Source of the DNA: Ruficoccus sp. ZRK36
Lineage (GTDB): Bacteria; Verrucomicrobiota; Verrucomicrobiia; Opitutales; Cerasicoccaceae
Reading direction: 5' to 3'
Assembly: GCF_019603315.1 (NCBI RefSeq)
Contig: NZ_CP080649.1
Span: forward strand, 2,862,176-2,926,175
Length of the DNA stretch: 64,000 bases
Under the pieces are notes generated by a model that was not told the DNA's origin, made no database searches, and worked only from the letters and a program-made list of their open reading frames with translations. Position 1 is the first letter of the stretch. The number at the start of each line of letters is the position of its first letter. This document shows positions 52,205 to 61,312 of this stretch, piece by piece. A program made the translations under genes and the position numbers.

Positions 52205-53934
52205 GCCTGTCCGCTCAGACTATCACCGTTAATGTTGACGCATACGGTTACTATGGTGGCCGCCCTAGTACCGTCGAACACTTCCAAGGTGATGACTGGC
52301 AAAGAGGGGCATTTACCTTTACTGACGGGGAAACCAAAACATGGCACACGACCTCTAGCTATTATATGCTTCGGGTTGACAATGTTGTACTTACCCATAC
52401 CGACGCAGCGGTCGATGTGACTGTCACACAGTACGAGCACGACACGTCCTTAGCGACTACTGCAGGTACTTGGTCGTTCAATATTTTCTTTAGCGGTAAC
52501 GGAACAAATCCCGGTGATGTTTACATGTACATTACCGCTAATTATTCTGGCGAAACTACTGACCCCGATCCTGATCCTGATCCCGATCCAGACCCGTCTT
52601 ATCCTGATGGCTTTGCTGAAGTCCATACCGGGCAGTCACAGCAAATTCATAATGGCACAGACGAGACTCAAACTTATGTTTATACTATCGTCTATGAGGA
52701 CGGGACCAGCGAAACGAGACAGGTAGAGCTTGGTCCGGGTGAGTCTTTTACTGTAGGTGCGCAGGATAAGGATCGTGCGTTTAAGATTTACATTTACCAA
52801 TTAGATGAGGGTGATCCTGATCTTGTTTATGATGGAAACTCTACACTTGTGCAGGTCGTAGATAGTGAAGAAAATGACGTGCCATGGCTTGACGATGATA
52901 TATCGCTCAAGAAAACGGATTCTAACGGTGATGTGACAATTGTGCATGACAACGATATTGAGTCTGAAGATAGAACAACGGTCGTTGATACCCTCACGCT
53001 GGACGAAAATCAGGAAGCAAGACACAAAGAAGCCCTTAAACAGCAAGACAGTCTCTGGAACTCCCAGAAACAGGAGCACGATCAAACACAGGCTAAGCTC
53101 GACATATCCAATTCAGAGCTATCAAACATTGACGGTACTTTAGGTGAAATTAGCCAGTCTCAGCAGGAAACGCGTGATGCTCTTTATGGTACTGAGGAAG
53201 ACGGTTCTGAAAGTAGTCTGTGGGATAAGGTCAAGAAGTTGGTTAGTTTCTTCTTCCCTGACGACGGGGATACCAATGACTATGATTCAATGTCAGACGA
53301 TCTTGTCTCTGACGGCGAAAGCTATGGTGATGGCTTGGCCGAAGGTTGGGACAATTTGAGCCCGGGCTCTGTTGGTGGGTCTGGTAGTGCTGATGGAGAC
53401 TTTCAAGTCGATATTGCTGGGTTTGGCATTATCGACTTCAACCCTATGACGGCCTTGCCTCCGTCGCTTGTGACGGCCGCGACTATTGTCCGTGAGGTCA
53501 TTCTCTGGCTTATCGTTGTTTGGTTCATCGTTGACGGTATCAAGATTGTGAGAGGTGAAGTCCCAAACTGGTTCAAGGTAATTCCTGCACCTCCTGTCAC
53601 TGGTCCTGAGAATGTTGTCCCTCTAGCTCCACAAATCAAAACTTGGACTGTTGGCGCTGCTGTTATGGCCATCTTCGTTGTCTTGGCTGGCGCGTTGATC
53701 GGGTATTTAGACAGTCGTGTAGGCACTTTGTCTGACGGCAGTATGGATATTATGTCAGCCGTTACGGCTAATGTTCAATTCACCGGCCCATTAGGGCTGG
53801 CTTATGATTTCATGGATATGTTTTTGCCTCTGGCCGCTATCTTTAAGACTGCAACGGTTCAAGTCGGCATGCTGGCTATCGCCTTCGTTTCTGGTCTTAC
53901 CGGTAATGCCATCGGTCGCACTGTAAACTTTTAA
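52147..53934 (+). CDS. pIII-like adsorption protein, phage 2
   Basis: A 595-residue exported protein. Signal peptide at 1-24; N1-like domain at 25-135 strongly alike phage 1 (DAYGYYGGRP, EHFQGDDWQRG, DGETKTWHTTSSYY); six Asp-Pro repeats at 139-150; a beta domain (NGTDETQTYVYTIVYEDGTS) also shared; a helical region at 290-350. The C-terminal 160 residues hold three or four spans, more than the single pIII anchor, and may include a fused pVI-like part. Confidence 0.85.
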   Translation: MLSFRSYFTGCLVFLLGALSLSAQTITVNVDAYGYYGGRPSTVEHFQGDDWQRGAFTFTDGETKTWHTTSSYYMLRVDNVVLTHTDAAVDVTVTQYEHDTSLATTAGTWSFNIFFSGNGTNPGDVYMYITANYSGETTDPDPDPDPDPDPSYPDGFAEVHTGQSQQIHNGTDETQTYVYTIVYEDGTSETRQVELGPGESFTVGAQDKDRAFKIYIYQLDEGDPDLVYDGNSTLVQVVDSEENDVPWLDDDISLKKTDSNGDVTIVHDNDIESEDRTTVVDTLTLDENQEARHKEALKQQDSLWNSQKQEHDQTQAKLDISNSELSNIDGTLGEISQSQQETRDALYGTEEDGSESSLWDKVKKLVSFFFPDDGDTNDYDSMSDDLVSDGESYGDGLAEGWDNLSPGSVGGSGSADGDFQVDIAGFGIIDFNPMTALPPSLVTAATIVREVILWLIVVWFIVDGIKIVRGEVPNWFKVIPAPPVTGPENVVPLAPQIKTWTVGAAVMAIFVVLAGALIGYLDSRVGTLSDGSMDIMSAVTANVQFTGPLGLAYDFMDMFLPLAAIFKTATVQVGMLAIAFVSGLTGNAIGRTVNF

Positions 53935-53945
53935 TGTATTGAAAT

Positions 53946-54086
53946 ATGGATACAGAAACCTCATTGACGGCGGCGCAGTCTCTACAGTGGTTTTTCTACG
54001 GTATGGCCACCGTAATCCCCTTTCTCGTGATCAAGATTGCTAAGCGGTTATCCTCTCAAACGGTAAGCGAGATTTCCAATGATTAG
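53946..54086 (+). CDS. Small single-span protein before zot, 46 aa
   Basis: MDTETSLTAAQSLQ leads to a span (WFFYGMATVIPFLVIKIA) and a basic end. It overlaps zot by 8 bp. It takes the position of the pVI-like gene in phage 1 but is much shorter. Too short for common gene-finding cut-offs. Confidence 0.6.
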   Translation: MDTETSLTAAQSLQWFFYGMATVIPFLVIKIAKRLSSQTVSEISND

Positions 54087-55512
54087 TTTCATACTAGGGA
54101 AGCCGGGCGGGGGAAAAACGCTTTTCAGCGTGCAGAAGGCCGTTGAAATGCTGGTGCAAACAAGTTGCGTTATCATTACGAATGTAGAGTTTAAGCTGGG
54201 TGAGCTTAATGCCTACATTCAGCGCAAATATCCTGACGCAAACGTGGATATACATGAGCGGATAAAGATTCTTGATCGTGAGGAGGTTCCTGAGTTCTTC
54301 CGACACCGATCAGGCGGTCTAGTCTTGCCTGAGCCACCAGACAAGGACGCATCAGGAAAAAAGCTACCGATTAAGGAGTTCAATCGGCAAATGGACGTTT
54401 ATTTTACGCCGATGAATGAAAAGCCGGAATACCGGCAACCGGTCTTTTACATTATCGACGAAACGCACGACTTTTTCAACGCTCGGGATTGGGCATCTAC
54501 GGGGCGATACGTCCTGTTTTACATGAGTAAACATCGTCACTTGGGAGACGAGATTTTCCTTATTACTCAACATCTGGACCAGTGTGAAAAACAGCTTCGT
54601 AATCTGGGGGAACAGTTTCACAATATCCGCAATTTTTATCATCGTTCTTGGGGTCTGGTTAAAAGCCGTGGCCGATTCAAGCGGGATAGCTTTTATCAGC
54701 CTCCACTTGGTAACGCTAAGGCTTATGAATCGAGCAGTTTCCAATTGGATGCTGCTGGGGTAGCTAAGTGTTACCGTACTCGTGGCGCTCTTGGTGTTGT
54801 TGGCACTACAGAGCAGCGGAAACCGGTCAGCAATAAGGGTAAACTGCCTTGGTGGTCTACGTGGGTAGGCCTCGGGGCTGCAGGGATCGCTATTGCTATT
54901 GGCTTCTGGCAAGCTCCAAAGCTTCTCGGGAATTACTTCGCGGATATGAGCGGCTCTGTGGCTGATAAGATTGTTCCCGGCGCATCAGGTAAACAATTGG
55001 GTCAAATGCCTGCTACGGGCAGTGTTGATGCGTCTGATGGCAATGCCGTGGCAACTGTAGAGCCTACAGACGAAACCGACCGTTTACCGCCCTACTCGCG
55101 TGAAGCAACTCCGCGCTTTTACCGCAAGTTCAATGTGATTGAATTTCGCGATAAGAAGACAGTTACCGTTGTCCTGGACAATGGCACGATTGTCACCAGC
55201 AACGATCCTTTCTTTGAAGGGTATACTTCCCAGCGAACCGTCAGGATTGGTGGCATCATCTTTTATCCTCCCGAAAATAAAAGACGTGTTCGCACAATAG
55301 AAGATACGAGTGACGGCGTTTCCTCTGAGCCAGATATGGGCGGTTTGCAGTTGGTTAATCAACCTTCTGATACTTCGAAAAAGACGGCCTCCGTCAACGT
55401 GCGTAGGCCGTCTGAGTCGCTTTCAACGTCTGAAAAATTGAAGGCCGCTCGGGAATCTCTGTCAGATAAATTTAAGAAGACTCGGAATGATCATCAGTCT
55501 AATTGGGACTAA
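54079..55512 (+). CDS. Zot/pI-like phage assembly ATPase, phage 2
   Basis: A 477-residue assembly motor. Walker A is canonical, GKPGGGKT at about 7-14; Walker B is FYIIDETHDFF. A span at about 259-277 (WVGLGAAGIAIAIGFW) separates the cytoplasmic ATPase from a periplasmic part rich in charged residues. Little is shared with the phage 1 Zot beyond the layout. Confidence 0.9.
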   Translation: MISFILGKPGGGKTLFSVQKAVEMLVQTSCVIITNVEFKLGELNAYIQRKYPDANVDIHERIKILDREEVPEFFRHRSGGLVLPEPPDKDASGKKLPIKEFNRQMDVYFTPMNEKPEYRQPVFYIIDETHDFFNARDWASTGRYVLFYMSKHRHLGDEIFLITQHLDQCEKQLRNLGEQFHNIRNFYHRSWGLVKSRGRFKRDSFYQPPLGNAKAYESSSFQLDAAGVAKCYRTRGALGVVGTTEQRKPVSNKGKLPWWSTWVGLGAAGIAIAIGFWQAPKLLGNYFADMSGSVADKIVPGASGKQLGQMPATGSVDASDGNAVATVEPTDETDRLPPYSREATPRFYRKFNVIEFRDKKTVTVVLDNGTIVTSNDPFFEGYTSQRTVRIGGIIFYPPENKRRVRTIEDTSDGVSSEPDMGGLQLVNQPSDTSKKTASVNVRRPSESLSTSEKLKAARESLSDKFKKTRNDHQSNWD

Positions 55513-55514
55513 AT

Positions 55515-56093
55515 ATGAATGATATCGGCAAACTGGTGGCGTGTTTGTCGATGGTTGTGGATCATTGGACCCGGCAGCATATTCGTTATGGCTGGGGTGT
55601 CGTTTTGGGCCGCTTGGCATTCCCTCTCTTTGCTTACTTCGTCGCCTGCGGGGTCTCTAGAACGCGAAACGCGCGGTTGTATGTCGTGAGACTCTTAGTC
55701 CTCGGTCTAGTCACAGAGCCAATCTCACGCTTCGTATACGGGATGCATAGCCTGAATGTCTGCTTTACACTGGCGGCGGGTGCTGCGCTTTTGGCTGTGG
55801 AATCTCGGAAGCTCAATCTCCCTTGGCTTCTGTTGTCTCCTTGTGCGCTGTTCTCGGACTATGGCGCTTCAGGCGTTCTTGTCGTCTGGCTATTGGGGCA
55901 CTCGCGTATATCACTTGCGATACTTGTTCTTATTGTCTCAACCGGCATGCATCCTTACTTGGTTATCGGTTATGCCTTCGCTGCTTCTTTTATTGCAACC
56001 ATTCGTACCTTCCCCTCCGGTCCACGTCTTTTGCCGTGGTGGGTCTTTTACTCTGTGTACCCGGTACAGTTTTTGTTTGTCACACTGATATAG
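55515..56093 (+). CDS. TraX-family membrane protein, phage 2
   Basis: A 192-residue protein with about six spans. It starts MNDIGKLVACLSMVVDHW, the N-terminal pattern of TraX (a helix with a conserved Asp-His), and continues LGRLAFPLFAYFVACG as in that family. F-plasmid TraX N-acetylates pilin. The gene begins 2 bp after zot, so it is part of the phage late operon. A role in modifying coat protein or the host pilus is possible. It has no counterpart in phage 1. Confidence 0.75.
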   Translation: MNDIGKLVACLSMVVDHWTRQHIRYGWGVVLGRLAFPLFAYFVACGVSRTRNARLYVVRLLVLGLVTEPISRFVYGMHSLNVCFTLAAGAALLAVESRKLNLPWLLLSPCALFSDYGASGVLVVWLLGHSRISLAILVLIVSTGMHPYLVIGYAFAASFIATIRTFPSGPRLLPWWVFYSVYPVQFLFVTLI

Positions 56094-56102
56094 GCATTGG
56101 CC

Positions 56103-56354
56103 ATGCAAATGGAATTTGAGTTTGTTCAACGGCCTCCGGTCGTGTCCATCGTGCATCGTAGAATTAAGGCCGGTGAGGTCATTAAAGTGTCCTCCTGTGA
56201 TCCATCTGTGAGAGCTTTCTACTCCACTAGGTATCGTAAGGAAGCTATGCGTTGTGCTCGATATCTTGCCACTCAGATCAAAACGGGTATTGTATTCGTG
56301 TGGATCGGCAAGGATTGGGGCGTTAGGACTCCGCTACCAGCCTTCACAAGATAA
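56103..56354 (+). CDS. Small inovirus protein shared by both prophages, 83 aa
   Basis: It begins MQMEFEFVQRPPVV and corresponds to phage 1 41272-41535. It ends near the phage edge. A basic helix (RYRKEAMRCARYLATQ) is followed by GIVFVWIGKDWG. The 56103 ATG is chosen because it gives the same N-terminal length as the phage 1 protein. Confidence 0.65.
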   Translation: MQMEFEFVQRPPVVSIVHRRIKAGEVIKVSSCDPSVRAFYSTRYRKEAMRCARYLATQIKTGIVFVWIGKDWGVRTPLPAFTR

Positions 56355-56427
56355 GTATGTCTTATCGGAAGTCATTCAGGGATTCAAAAACGATTTGACC
56401 CTGAAGCTCATTCCCTGCTCACGCTGG

Positions 56428-56455
56428 GGGTAAAAGACTAAATATTATGTCTAAA
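56428..56455 (+). other. att3: right prophage/chromosome Xer junction
   Basis: The left arm GGGTAAAAGAC is non-canonical; centre TAAATA and right arm TTATGTCTAAA, plus TTATTGC beyond, equal those of att2. It is the hybrid of a phage 2 left arm and a host XerD arm. The rest of 56355-56554 has only a weak hairpin (TTCAGGG/CCCTGAA) and no gene. Confidence 0.75.
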
Positions 56456-56554
56456 TTATTGCTAGGCATTTGAGAGGTAGTAAAAACTGGCAGATCCCCT
56501 GCTTCTTAAGCTTTGACGGAGGTGCGTCGTCCTCCCTAGCTTAACGATCATACT

Positions 56555-58099
56555 ATGTCCGACCCACTTTTCCCTTGGTTGACCTCTCGACATGCGGGCG
56601 TGCTGCTGCACCCCACTTCACTGCCTGGAGATTTGGGCATCGGCAAGCTGGGGCGTGAAGCTCGCCGGCTGATTGATTTTCTCTCGGCGGCCGGGATGCG
56701 CTACTGGCAACTGTGCCCGATGGGCCCGACTGGCTTTGGCGACTCGCCCTATCAATGTTTTTCGGCGTTTGCCGGTAATCCCTACCTGATTGATCTGTAT
56801 CCGCTGGTCGGCTTCGGACTGCTCAAGGACGACGAGCTGAAGCCGCTACGACGCCTTCCGGCTAATCACGTCGACTACGGGGAGCTTTACCAGCGGTTTT
56901 GGCCGATCCTCGACCTCGCCTGCGAGCGTTTCGATGGTGCCGCCGATGGACTTCCCGGCTACGGCAGTTATGTCGAATTCTGCAAGCGCGAGGAGGAATG
57001 GCTGAGCCCCTATGCAGCGTTCACGGCCTGCAAGGCGCACTTTGGTGGCAAACCTTGGTCCGAATGGCCCAAGAAGGTTCGCAGCTACGCCGCCTTCCAA
57101 AAGAGCGACCTCCCCGGCAAGCTCAAGGCACAGATCGAGGCTGTTCGCTTCACGCAGTACCTGTTCTTCAGTCAGTGGGGCGAGCTCCGGAGCTATGCGG
57201 CGGACAAAGGCGTGGAAATCATCGGGGATATCCCGATTTTTGTCGCCTTTGACAGTGCGGATGTCTGGTCGCGCCCCGAGCTGTTTCAGCTCGATGCCAG
57301 TGGCCAGCCGACGGCTGTGGCGGGTGTGCCGCCCGACTATTTCTCCCCGCTGGGACAGCTGTGGGGAAATCCCCTCTTCAACTGGGATGCGCTCAAGGCC
57401 GAGGGTTACGCCTGGTGGCTCAAGCGCCTGGAGGCAAACTTCGCGCTCTACGACGTCGTGCGGCTGGACCATTTCCGTGGCTTCGAAACCTACTGGGCGA
57501 TCCCTGCCGGCGCCAAAGACGCGCGCGGCGGAGAATGGAAACCCGGCCCTGCACTGGACTTCTTCAAAGCGGTGCAAAAAGCCATGCCCGAGGCGAAGCT
57601 CATCGCCGAGGATTTGGGCGAAATCACACCCGCTGTGCGCGAGATGCATAAGGCGACCGGCCTACCCGGCATGGCGATCCTGCAGTTCGCGTTCGGGTCC
57701 GGCTCTGATAATCTTTACCTCCCGCATAACCTGGACCGCAACAGCGCGATTTATCCCGGTGTCCACGACAACGACACCACGCTGGGCTGGTACCGCTCGG
57801 TGGATGGGCGGACGCAGGACCACTTCCGCCGGTACTTCGGCGTGGACGGCTCCGTGCCGCAGTGGGACTGCATCCGTGCGGCCTATCGCTCGGTGTCACG
57901 GCTGGCGATCATCCCGCTCCAGGATTTATTTAACCTCGGCAGCGAGGCGCGCCTGAACCGCCCCGGCGAAGCCATCGGTAACTGGCAGTGGCGCTACGGC
58001 TCCACCCAGCTCGATGCACTCTGGCGCGAGAGCGCGGCCTACCTGCGCAGCCTGGGTGATCTCTTCGGACGCCTGCCGGAGGAATCAGAGGAGGAATAG
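56555..58099 (+). CDS. malQ: 4-alpha-glucanotransferase (amylomaltase)
   Basis: A 514-residue cytoplasmic GH77 enzyme that moves maltosyl units between glucans in glycogen and maltose use. It starts MSDPLFPWLTSRHAGVLLHPTS. Catalytic segments are RLDHFRGFETYW (Asp nucleophile), AEDLGEITPAV (Glu) and HDNDTTLGWY (Asp). Length is typical. It stands alone and converges with the OleB-like gene 17 bp downstream. Confidence 0.95.
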   Translation: MSDPLFPWLTSRHAGVLLHPTSLPGDLGIGKLGREARRLIDFLSAAGMRYWQLCPMGPTGFGDSPYQCFSAFAGNPYLIDLYPLVGFGLLKDDELKPLRRLPANHVDYGELYQRFWPILDLACERFDGAADGLPGYGSYVEFCKREEEWLSPYAAFTACKAHFGGKPWSEWPKKVRSYAAFQKSDLPGKLKAQIEAVRFTQYLFFSQWGELRSYAADKGVEIIGDIPIFVAFDSADVWSRPELFQLDASGQPTAVAGVPPDYFSPLGQLWGNPLFNWDALKAEGYAWWLKRLEANFALYDVVRLDHFRGFETYWAIPAGAKDARGGEWKPGPALDFFKAVQKAMPEAKLIAEDLGEITPAVREMHKATGLPGMAILQFAFGSGSDNLYLPHNLDRNSAIYPGVHDNDTTLGWYRSVDGRTQDHFRRYFGVDGSVPQWDCIRAAYRSVSRLAIIPLQDLFNLGSEARLNRPGEAIGNWQWRYGSTQLDALWRESAAYLRSLGDLFGRLPEESEEE

Positions 58100-58116
58100 C
58101 GTAAATCTGCTTCGCC

Positions 58117-58992
58117 CTACTCGCTCGCAGACAGAAAGCCCTGCGTGAGCTTAAGCGTCTGCTCGGGCTCGTCTTCCAATAAGTAGTGCCCGGCGCTGTC
58201 GAGACGGTGGACCTGCGCCTGCGGGAAGCGCTGCTCCCACTCGACGAGGAAGTCTTTATTGAAGCAGAAATCCTTCATGCCCCAGATGATCTGCATCGGG
58301 TGCTCCGCCAGTGCCGGCAGGTGCTCCTCGATGTCCACCAGCGTGGGATAGCTGGGATGGACGGGGCTCATCGGAATGTCCTGCACGAAGCGCGCCACGG
58401 CCACTCGGTCGTGCCAGTTGCGGTGCGGGTGCAGGTAGCCGTTTTTGACGGCCTCGGGCAGTTTTTTCTCCACGGCCATGCAGGTCGCGCTCCCGGCAAA
58501 ACCATTCAACGCGCGTACGAAAAACTCTCCGATCAGCGGAGCCCGGCAAAGCCCGATCTGCCAGGGCATACGAGCAGACCGGAATGCCGCCGTATTCATA
58601 ACCTGAATACGGCCAAGGCGGCCGAGGTGTTGCAGGGCGGCTCCTATGCCGATCGCACCACCCCAGTCGTGGACGACGAGGTGAAACTTTTTCAGATCGA
58701 GCGTGCGGATCATCGTATCCAGATGCTCGATACGATTCGCCAGACGATAGCTGAAATCCTGAGGCTTATCCGAGAGGCCCATGCCGAGGTGGTCGATGGC
58801 TACGCAGCGAAACTTGTCCCGCAGGCCGAGGATGAGATTACGGTAAAAGAAGGACCAGGAGGGATTGCCGTGAACAAATAAAACGGCCTGCTCCCCTGCC
58901 CCCTCATCCACGTAGTGGACGCGTCCGGCGGGCGTTTCGAGCCAGTGAGACTCAAAGGGGTACAGCGTGCGCCAGTCAGAGCTTGTCGTCAT
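58117..58992 (-). CDS. Haloalkane-dehalogenase-like alpha/beta hydrolase (OleB-like)
   Basis: A 291-residue hydrolase. The oxyanion segment HGNPSWSFFYRNL, nucleophile Asp in VVHDWGGAIG and His in SAGHYLLED match haloalkane dehalogenases and OleB. OleB decarboxylates beta-lactones to olefins in ole hydrocarbon pathways. Since an OleA-like condensing enzyme is encoded 16 bp upstream, the OleB reading is favoured. The ATG at 58992 (MTTSSDWRTLYPF) avoids overlap with that gene. Confidence 0.85.
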   Translation of the reverse strand: MTTSSDWRTLYPFESHWLETPAGRVHYVDEGAGEQAVLFVHGNPSWSFFYRNLILGLRDKFRCVAIDHLGMGLSDKPQDFSYRLANRIEHLDTMIRTLDLKKFHLVVHDWGGAIGIGAALQHLGRLGRIQVMNTAAFRSARMPWQIGLCRAPLIGEFFVRALNGFAGSATCMAVEKKLPEAVKNGYLHPHRNWHDRVAVARFVQDIPMSPVHPSYPTLVDIEEHLPALAEHPMQIIWGMKDFCFNKDFLVEWEQRFPQAQVHRLDSAGHYLLEDEPEQTLKLTQGFLSASE

Positions 58993-59008
58993 TGGGAGGC
59001 GGTTTGGT

Positions 59009-60046
59009 TTAGCACTCGAGGGCGAGCATGAGACAGCACAGACCGCTGCCGATACCGAGCAGCGCAACCTTGTCCCCGGCTGCGATCGCACCGGTTTCGA
59101 GGCCCTTGGAGAGTGTCAGCGGGCACGAGACGGACCCGGCGTTACCGAGCGTCTCAAAGGTGCTGTAGTCCTTCTGCGGAGCGATACCGAGCCCCTCCAG
59201 CAGTTTGACCTGATGCTGGCGGCCGACCTGGTGGCAGACGATGCGCGAGGGCGATTGCTCATCCCAGCCAGAGGTTGCCTTAAACTGTGTCCATGTGCGC
59301 TGCGCGAGCGCGACTCCGGCCTCCAGCAGTGCAACTGCGTCGGTCTGCATCTCCAGCCCACCTGCGCCAGCGGCATCGCCCTCACAGAGGCGGTTGGCCT
59401 CGGAGTCTGTCTGGGCCACGGCGGAGTGCAGGAGCGGCGAGCCCGCGGGTGCTAGGTCCTTACGGGTGAGCACGGCGGCCACACCACCAGCGCCGATGGT
59501 GAGATTGGCGAAAAAGGGTTTCACCTGCTTACGGGTCAGGGCCGGGTCGAGCAGCTGGGCCAGTGTGCGCTCGAGGAGGGGCTTGCCGTTTTCGCCGGAG
59601 ACGAGCAGCGCGCGCTCGATCTGGCCGGACTCGATCATCCCGGCGGCCATAACGAGGGCGTTCATGAAGCCGAGGCAGGCGTTGGAAAGATCGAATAGCT
59701 GGGTCGTCGCGGGCAGGCCGAGTGCACCGTGGACATAAGAGGCCGTGGATGGCTCGAGCCGGTCACGGCAGACGCCACAGTGTATCAAAAGGTCAATACG
59801 CCCACGCTCTTCGGCGGGAAGTTTGGCGAGCGCCTTTTCACCCGCCTGGGCGGAGATAAAGGAGGGCTTCGTATCCACGGGCCAGAAACGGCGCTCTCGG
59901 ATACCGGTCATCAGCTCAAGGCGTCCGGCGGGCAGTTTTACACGCTCGTAGAGGGGGCGCAGATGCTCCTCGATGTCCGCAGAGGTGACAACCTCGGGGG
60001 GCTCGACATGGGCGAGCGCTGCGATGGCGACGTTTGTAAAGCGCAT
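59009..60046 (-). CDS. OleA/KAS III-like condensing enzyme
   Basis: A 345-residue thiolase-fold enzyme. The catalytic Cys is in LSNACLGFMNA (about residue 123), His in IVCHQVGRQH and Asn in TLGNAGSVSCP. The phrase RDRLEPSTASYVHG contains the Glu-Pro that is typical of OleA (head-to-head Claisen condensation of two acyl-CoAs) rather than FabH. The product would be a long beta-keto acid. It begins 4 bp after the FabI-like stop in the operon. Confidence 0.8.
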   Translation of the reverse strand: MRFTNVAIAALAHVEPPEVVTSADIEEHLRPLYERVKLPAGRLELMTGIRERRFWPVDTKPSFISAQAGEKALAKLPAEERGRIDLLIHCGVCRDRLEPSTASYVHGALGLPATTQLFDLSNACLGFMNALVMAAGMIESGQIERALLVSGENGKPLLERTLAQLLDPALTRKQVKPFFANLTIGAGGVAAVLTRKDLAPAGSPLLHSAVAQTDSEANRLCEGDAAGAGGLEMQTDAVALLEAGVALAQRTWTQFKATSGWDEQSPSRIVCHQVGRQHQVKLLEGLGIAPQKDYSTFETLGNAGSVSCPLTLSKGLETGAIAAGDKVALLGIGSGLCCLMLALEC

Positions 60047-60049
60047 GGC

Positions 60050-60853
60050 TTAAACCTTGGGCCGCATGGCGGCGTCGATGACTTCACGGTCGAAGTAGTT
60101 CATGTCCATCCCGGCGTTGACGACGAGCGACTGGCCGTTGATGCCGCTGGAGCACGGGCTCAGCAGAAAGGCTGCGGTGTTGGCAACCTCCTGCGTGGTG
60201 ACGGCCTTTTTGCGCAGGGTCAGTTTTTCTGCGAAAAGGTAATTCTCCAGATAGCCGGGGATGCCGGCAGAGGCACTGGTCTTGAGCGGGCCGGGATTTA
60301 CGGTGTTAAAGCGCACCTCGGTGTCCGCGCTGAAGGACTTCGCCAGGAAGCGCGTGGCGGAGTCGAGGGCCGCCTTGATCGGCGAGAGGTAACCGTAGTT
60401 CTCGGCCGTGACCTGCGAGGAGATGCCGATGGCAACCACGGAGGCCGCCGGGTCGAGATAAGGCTTAAAGGCACGAGCCAGCTCGACGAGCGAGAAACAG
60501 CTGATGGTCGTGGCCTGCAGGAAGTCCTCGCGGCGGGTGCCGTGAAAGGGCTGCGGCCCGGCGCTGAAGTTGGCGAAAGCGATCGAGTGCACGAGCCCGT
60601 GGAAGGGGCCATGCTCGGGACCAGCGGCCTCGGCGAGGGCGTTGATCTGCGCCTCGTCCTCGACGTCGCAGACGTAGACCGGGCGACCGTCCAGCAGCTT
60701 GGCGGTAGACTCACGGCGCTCCTCGGAGCGCACGCTGTAGACGACCTTGGCACCCTCCCCTTCGAGGATTTTTGCGATATGCCAGGCGACGCTCTTACGG
60801 TTGGCGACGCCGGTGATCAGGAAGGTCTTACCTGTGAGATCGAGAAAGCTCAT
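60050..60853 (-). CDS. Enoyl-ACP reductase-like protein (FabI type)
   Basis: A 267-residue short-chain dehydrogenase relative. It starts [28 protein letters not shown], the FabI opening with the split Gly motif. The active-site region reads [15 protein letters not shown], with Tyr and Lys in FabI spacing. It should reduce a trans-2-enoyl thioester. Its start overlaps the FabZ-like gene by 4 bp. Whether it serves bulk fatty acid synthesis or only this operon is unknown. Confidence 0.88.
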   Translation of the reverse strand: MSFLDLTGKTFLITGVANRKSVAWHIAKILEGEGAKVVYSVRSEERRESTAKLLDGRPVYVCDVEDEAQINALAEAAGPEHGPFHGLVHSIAFANFSAGPQPFHGTRREDFLQATTISCFSLVELARAFKPYLDPAASVVAIGISSQVTAENYGYLSPIKAALDSATRFLAKSFSADTEVRFNTVNPGPLKTSASAGIPGYLENYLFAEKLTLRKKAVTTQEVANTAAFLLSPCSSGINGQSLVVNAGMDMNYFDREVIDAAMRPKV

Positions 60854-61290
60854 GCCTCAGCCTTGATCATGGCCAGGACGAATTCAAGCGTAACGGCGGT
60901 CTTGCCGTCTTCGCGCTTGATCACGGCCTTGAGAAAGTGGAAGTCGGCCATCGTCTTCGTATAGCTGACGTCGATGATGAAGGCCTCGCCGGGGCGCACC
61001 ATGTTCTTGAACTTCGCCTCCATGATGCGCGAGAGGATCGGCGTACGATTAGCCATGTCCACGCCTGCGCCCTCCATGCGCTTGACCAGATAGATGGCAG
61101 CAGTCTGAAAGGCGGATTCGCACAGCAGCACGCCGGGCATGAGCGGGTTACCGGGGTAATGCCCCTCGAAGTAAAACTCGTCCGCGCGCAGGGTGCGGCG
61201 GGCTGTGATGCCGTCTTCACGCAGCTCGTCGACCTCGTCCACGAAGAGGAACGGGGGGCGGTGCGGAATGGTTTTTACGAGATCATTCAT
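60850..61290 (-). CDS. 3-hydroxyacyl-ACP dehydratase-like protein (FabZ type)
   Basis: A 146-residue hotdog-fold dehydratase. It starts [20 protein letters not shown]; the catalytic set is His in [12 protein letters not shown] and Glu in LLCESAFQ. The 61290 ATG matches the usual FabZ length; the open frame extends to 61389 without support. Coupled to the FabI-like gene by overlap. Confidence 0.88.
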   Translation of the reverse strand: MNDLVKTIPHRPPFLFVDEVDELREDGITARRTLRADEFYFEGHYPGNPLMPGVLLCESAFQTAAIYLVKRMEGAGVDMANRTPILSRIMEAKFKNMVRPGEAFIIDVSYTKTMADFHFLKAVIKREDGKTAVTLEFVLAMIKAEA

Positions 61291-61312
61291 AGGAAAGTAT
61301 AGGGTAAGAGTA

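Larger units (their letters stand above)
48209..56438 (+). mobile_element. Inovirus prophage 2 (8,230 bp)
   Basis: A filamentous phage between att2 and att3, transcribed rightward, so it mirrors prophage 1. Order: RHH and a small membrane gene on the minus strand, then four small early genes, origin hairpins, Rep, ssDNA-binding candidate, major coat, small coat, adsorption protein, 46-aa coat, Zot, TraX-like and a small conserved gene. All reading frames look intact. The late genes are visibly more AT-rich than phage 1 and the host. Confidence 0.88.
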
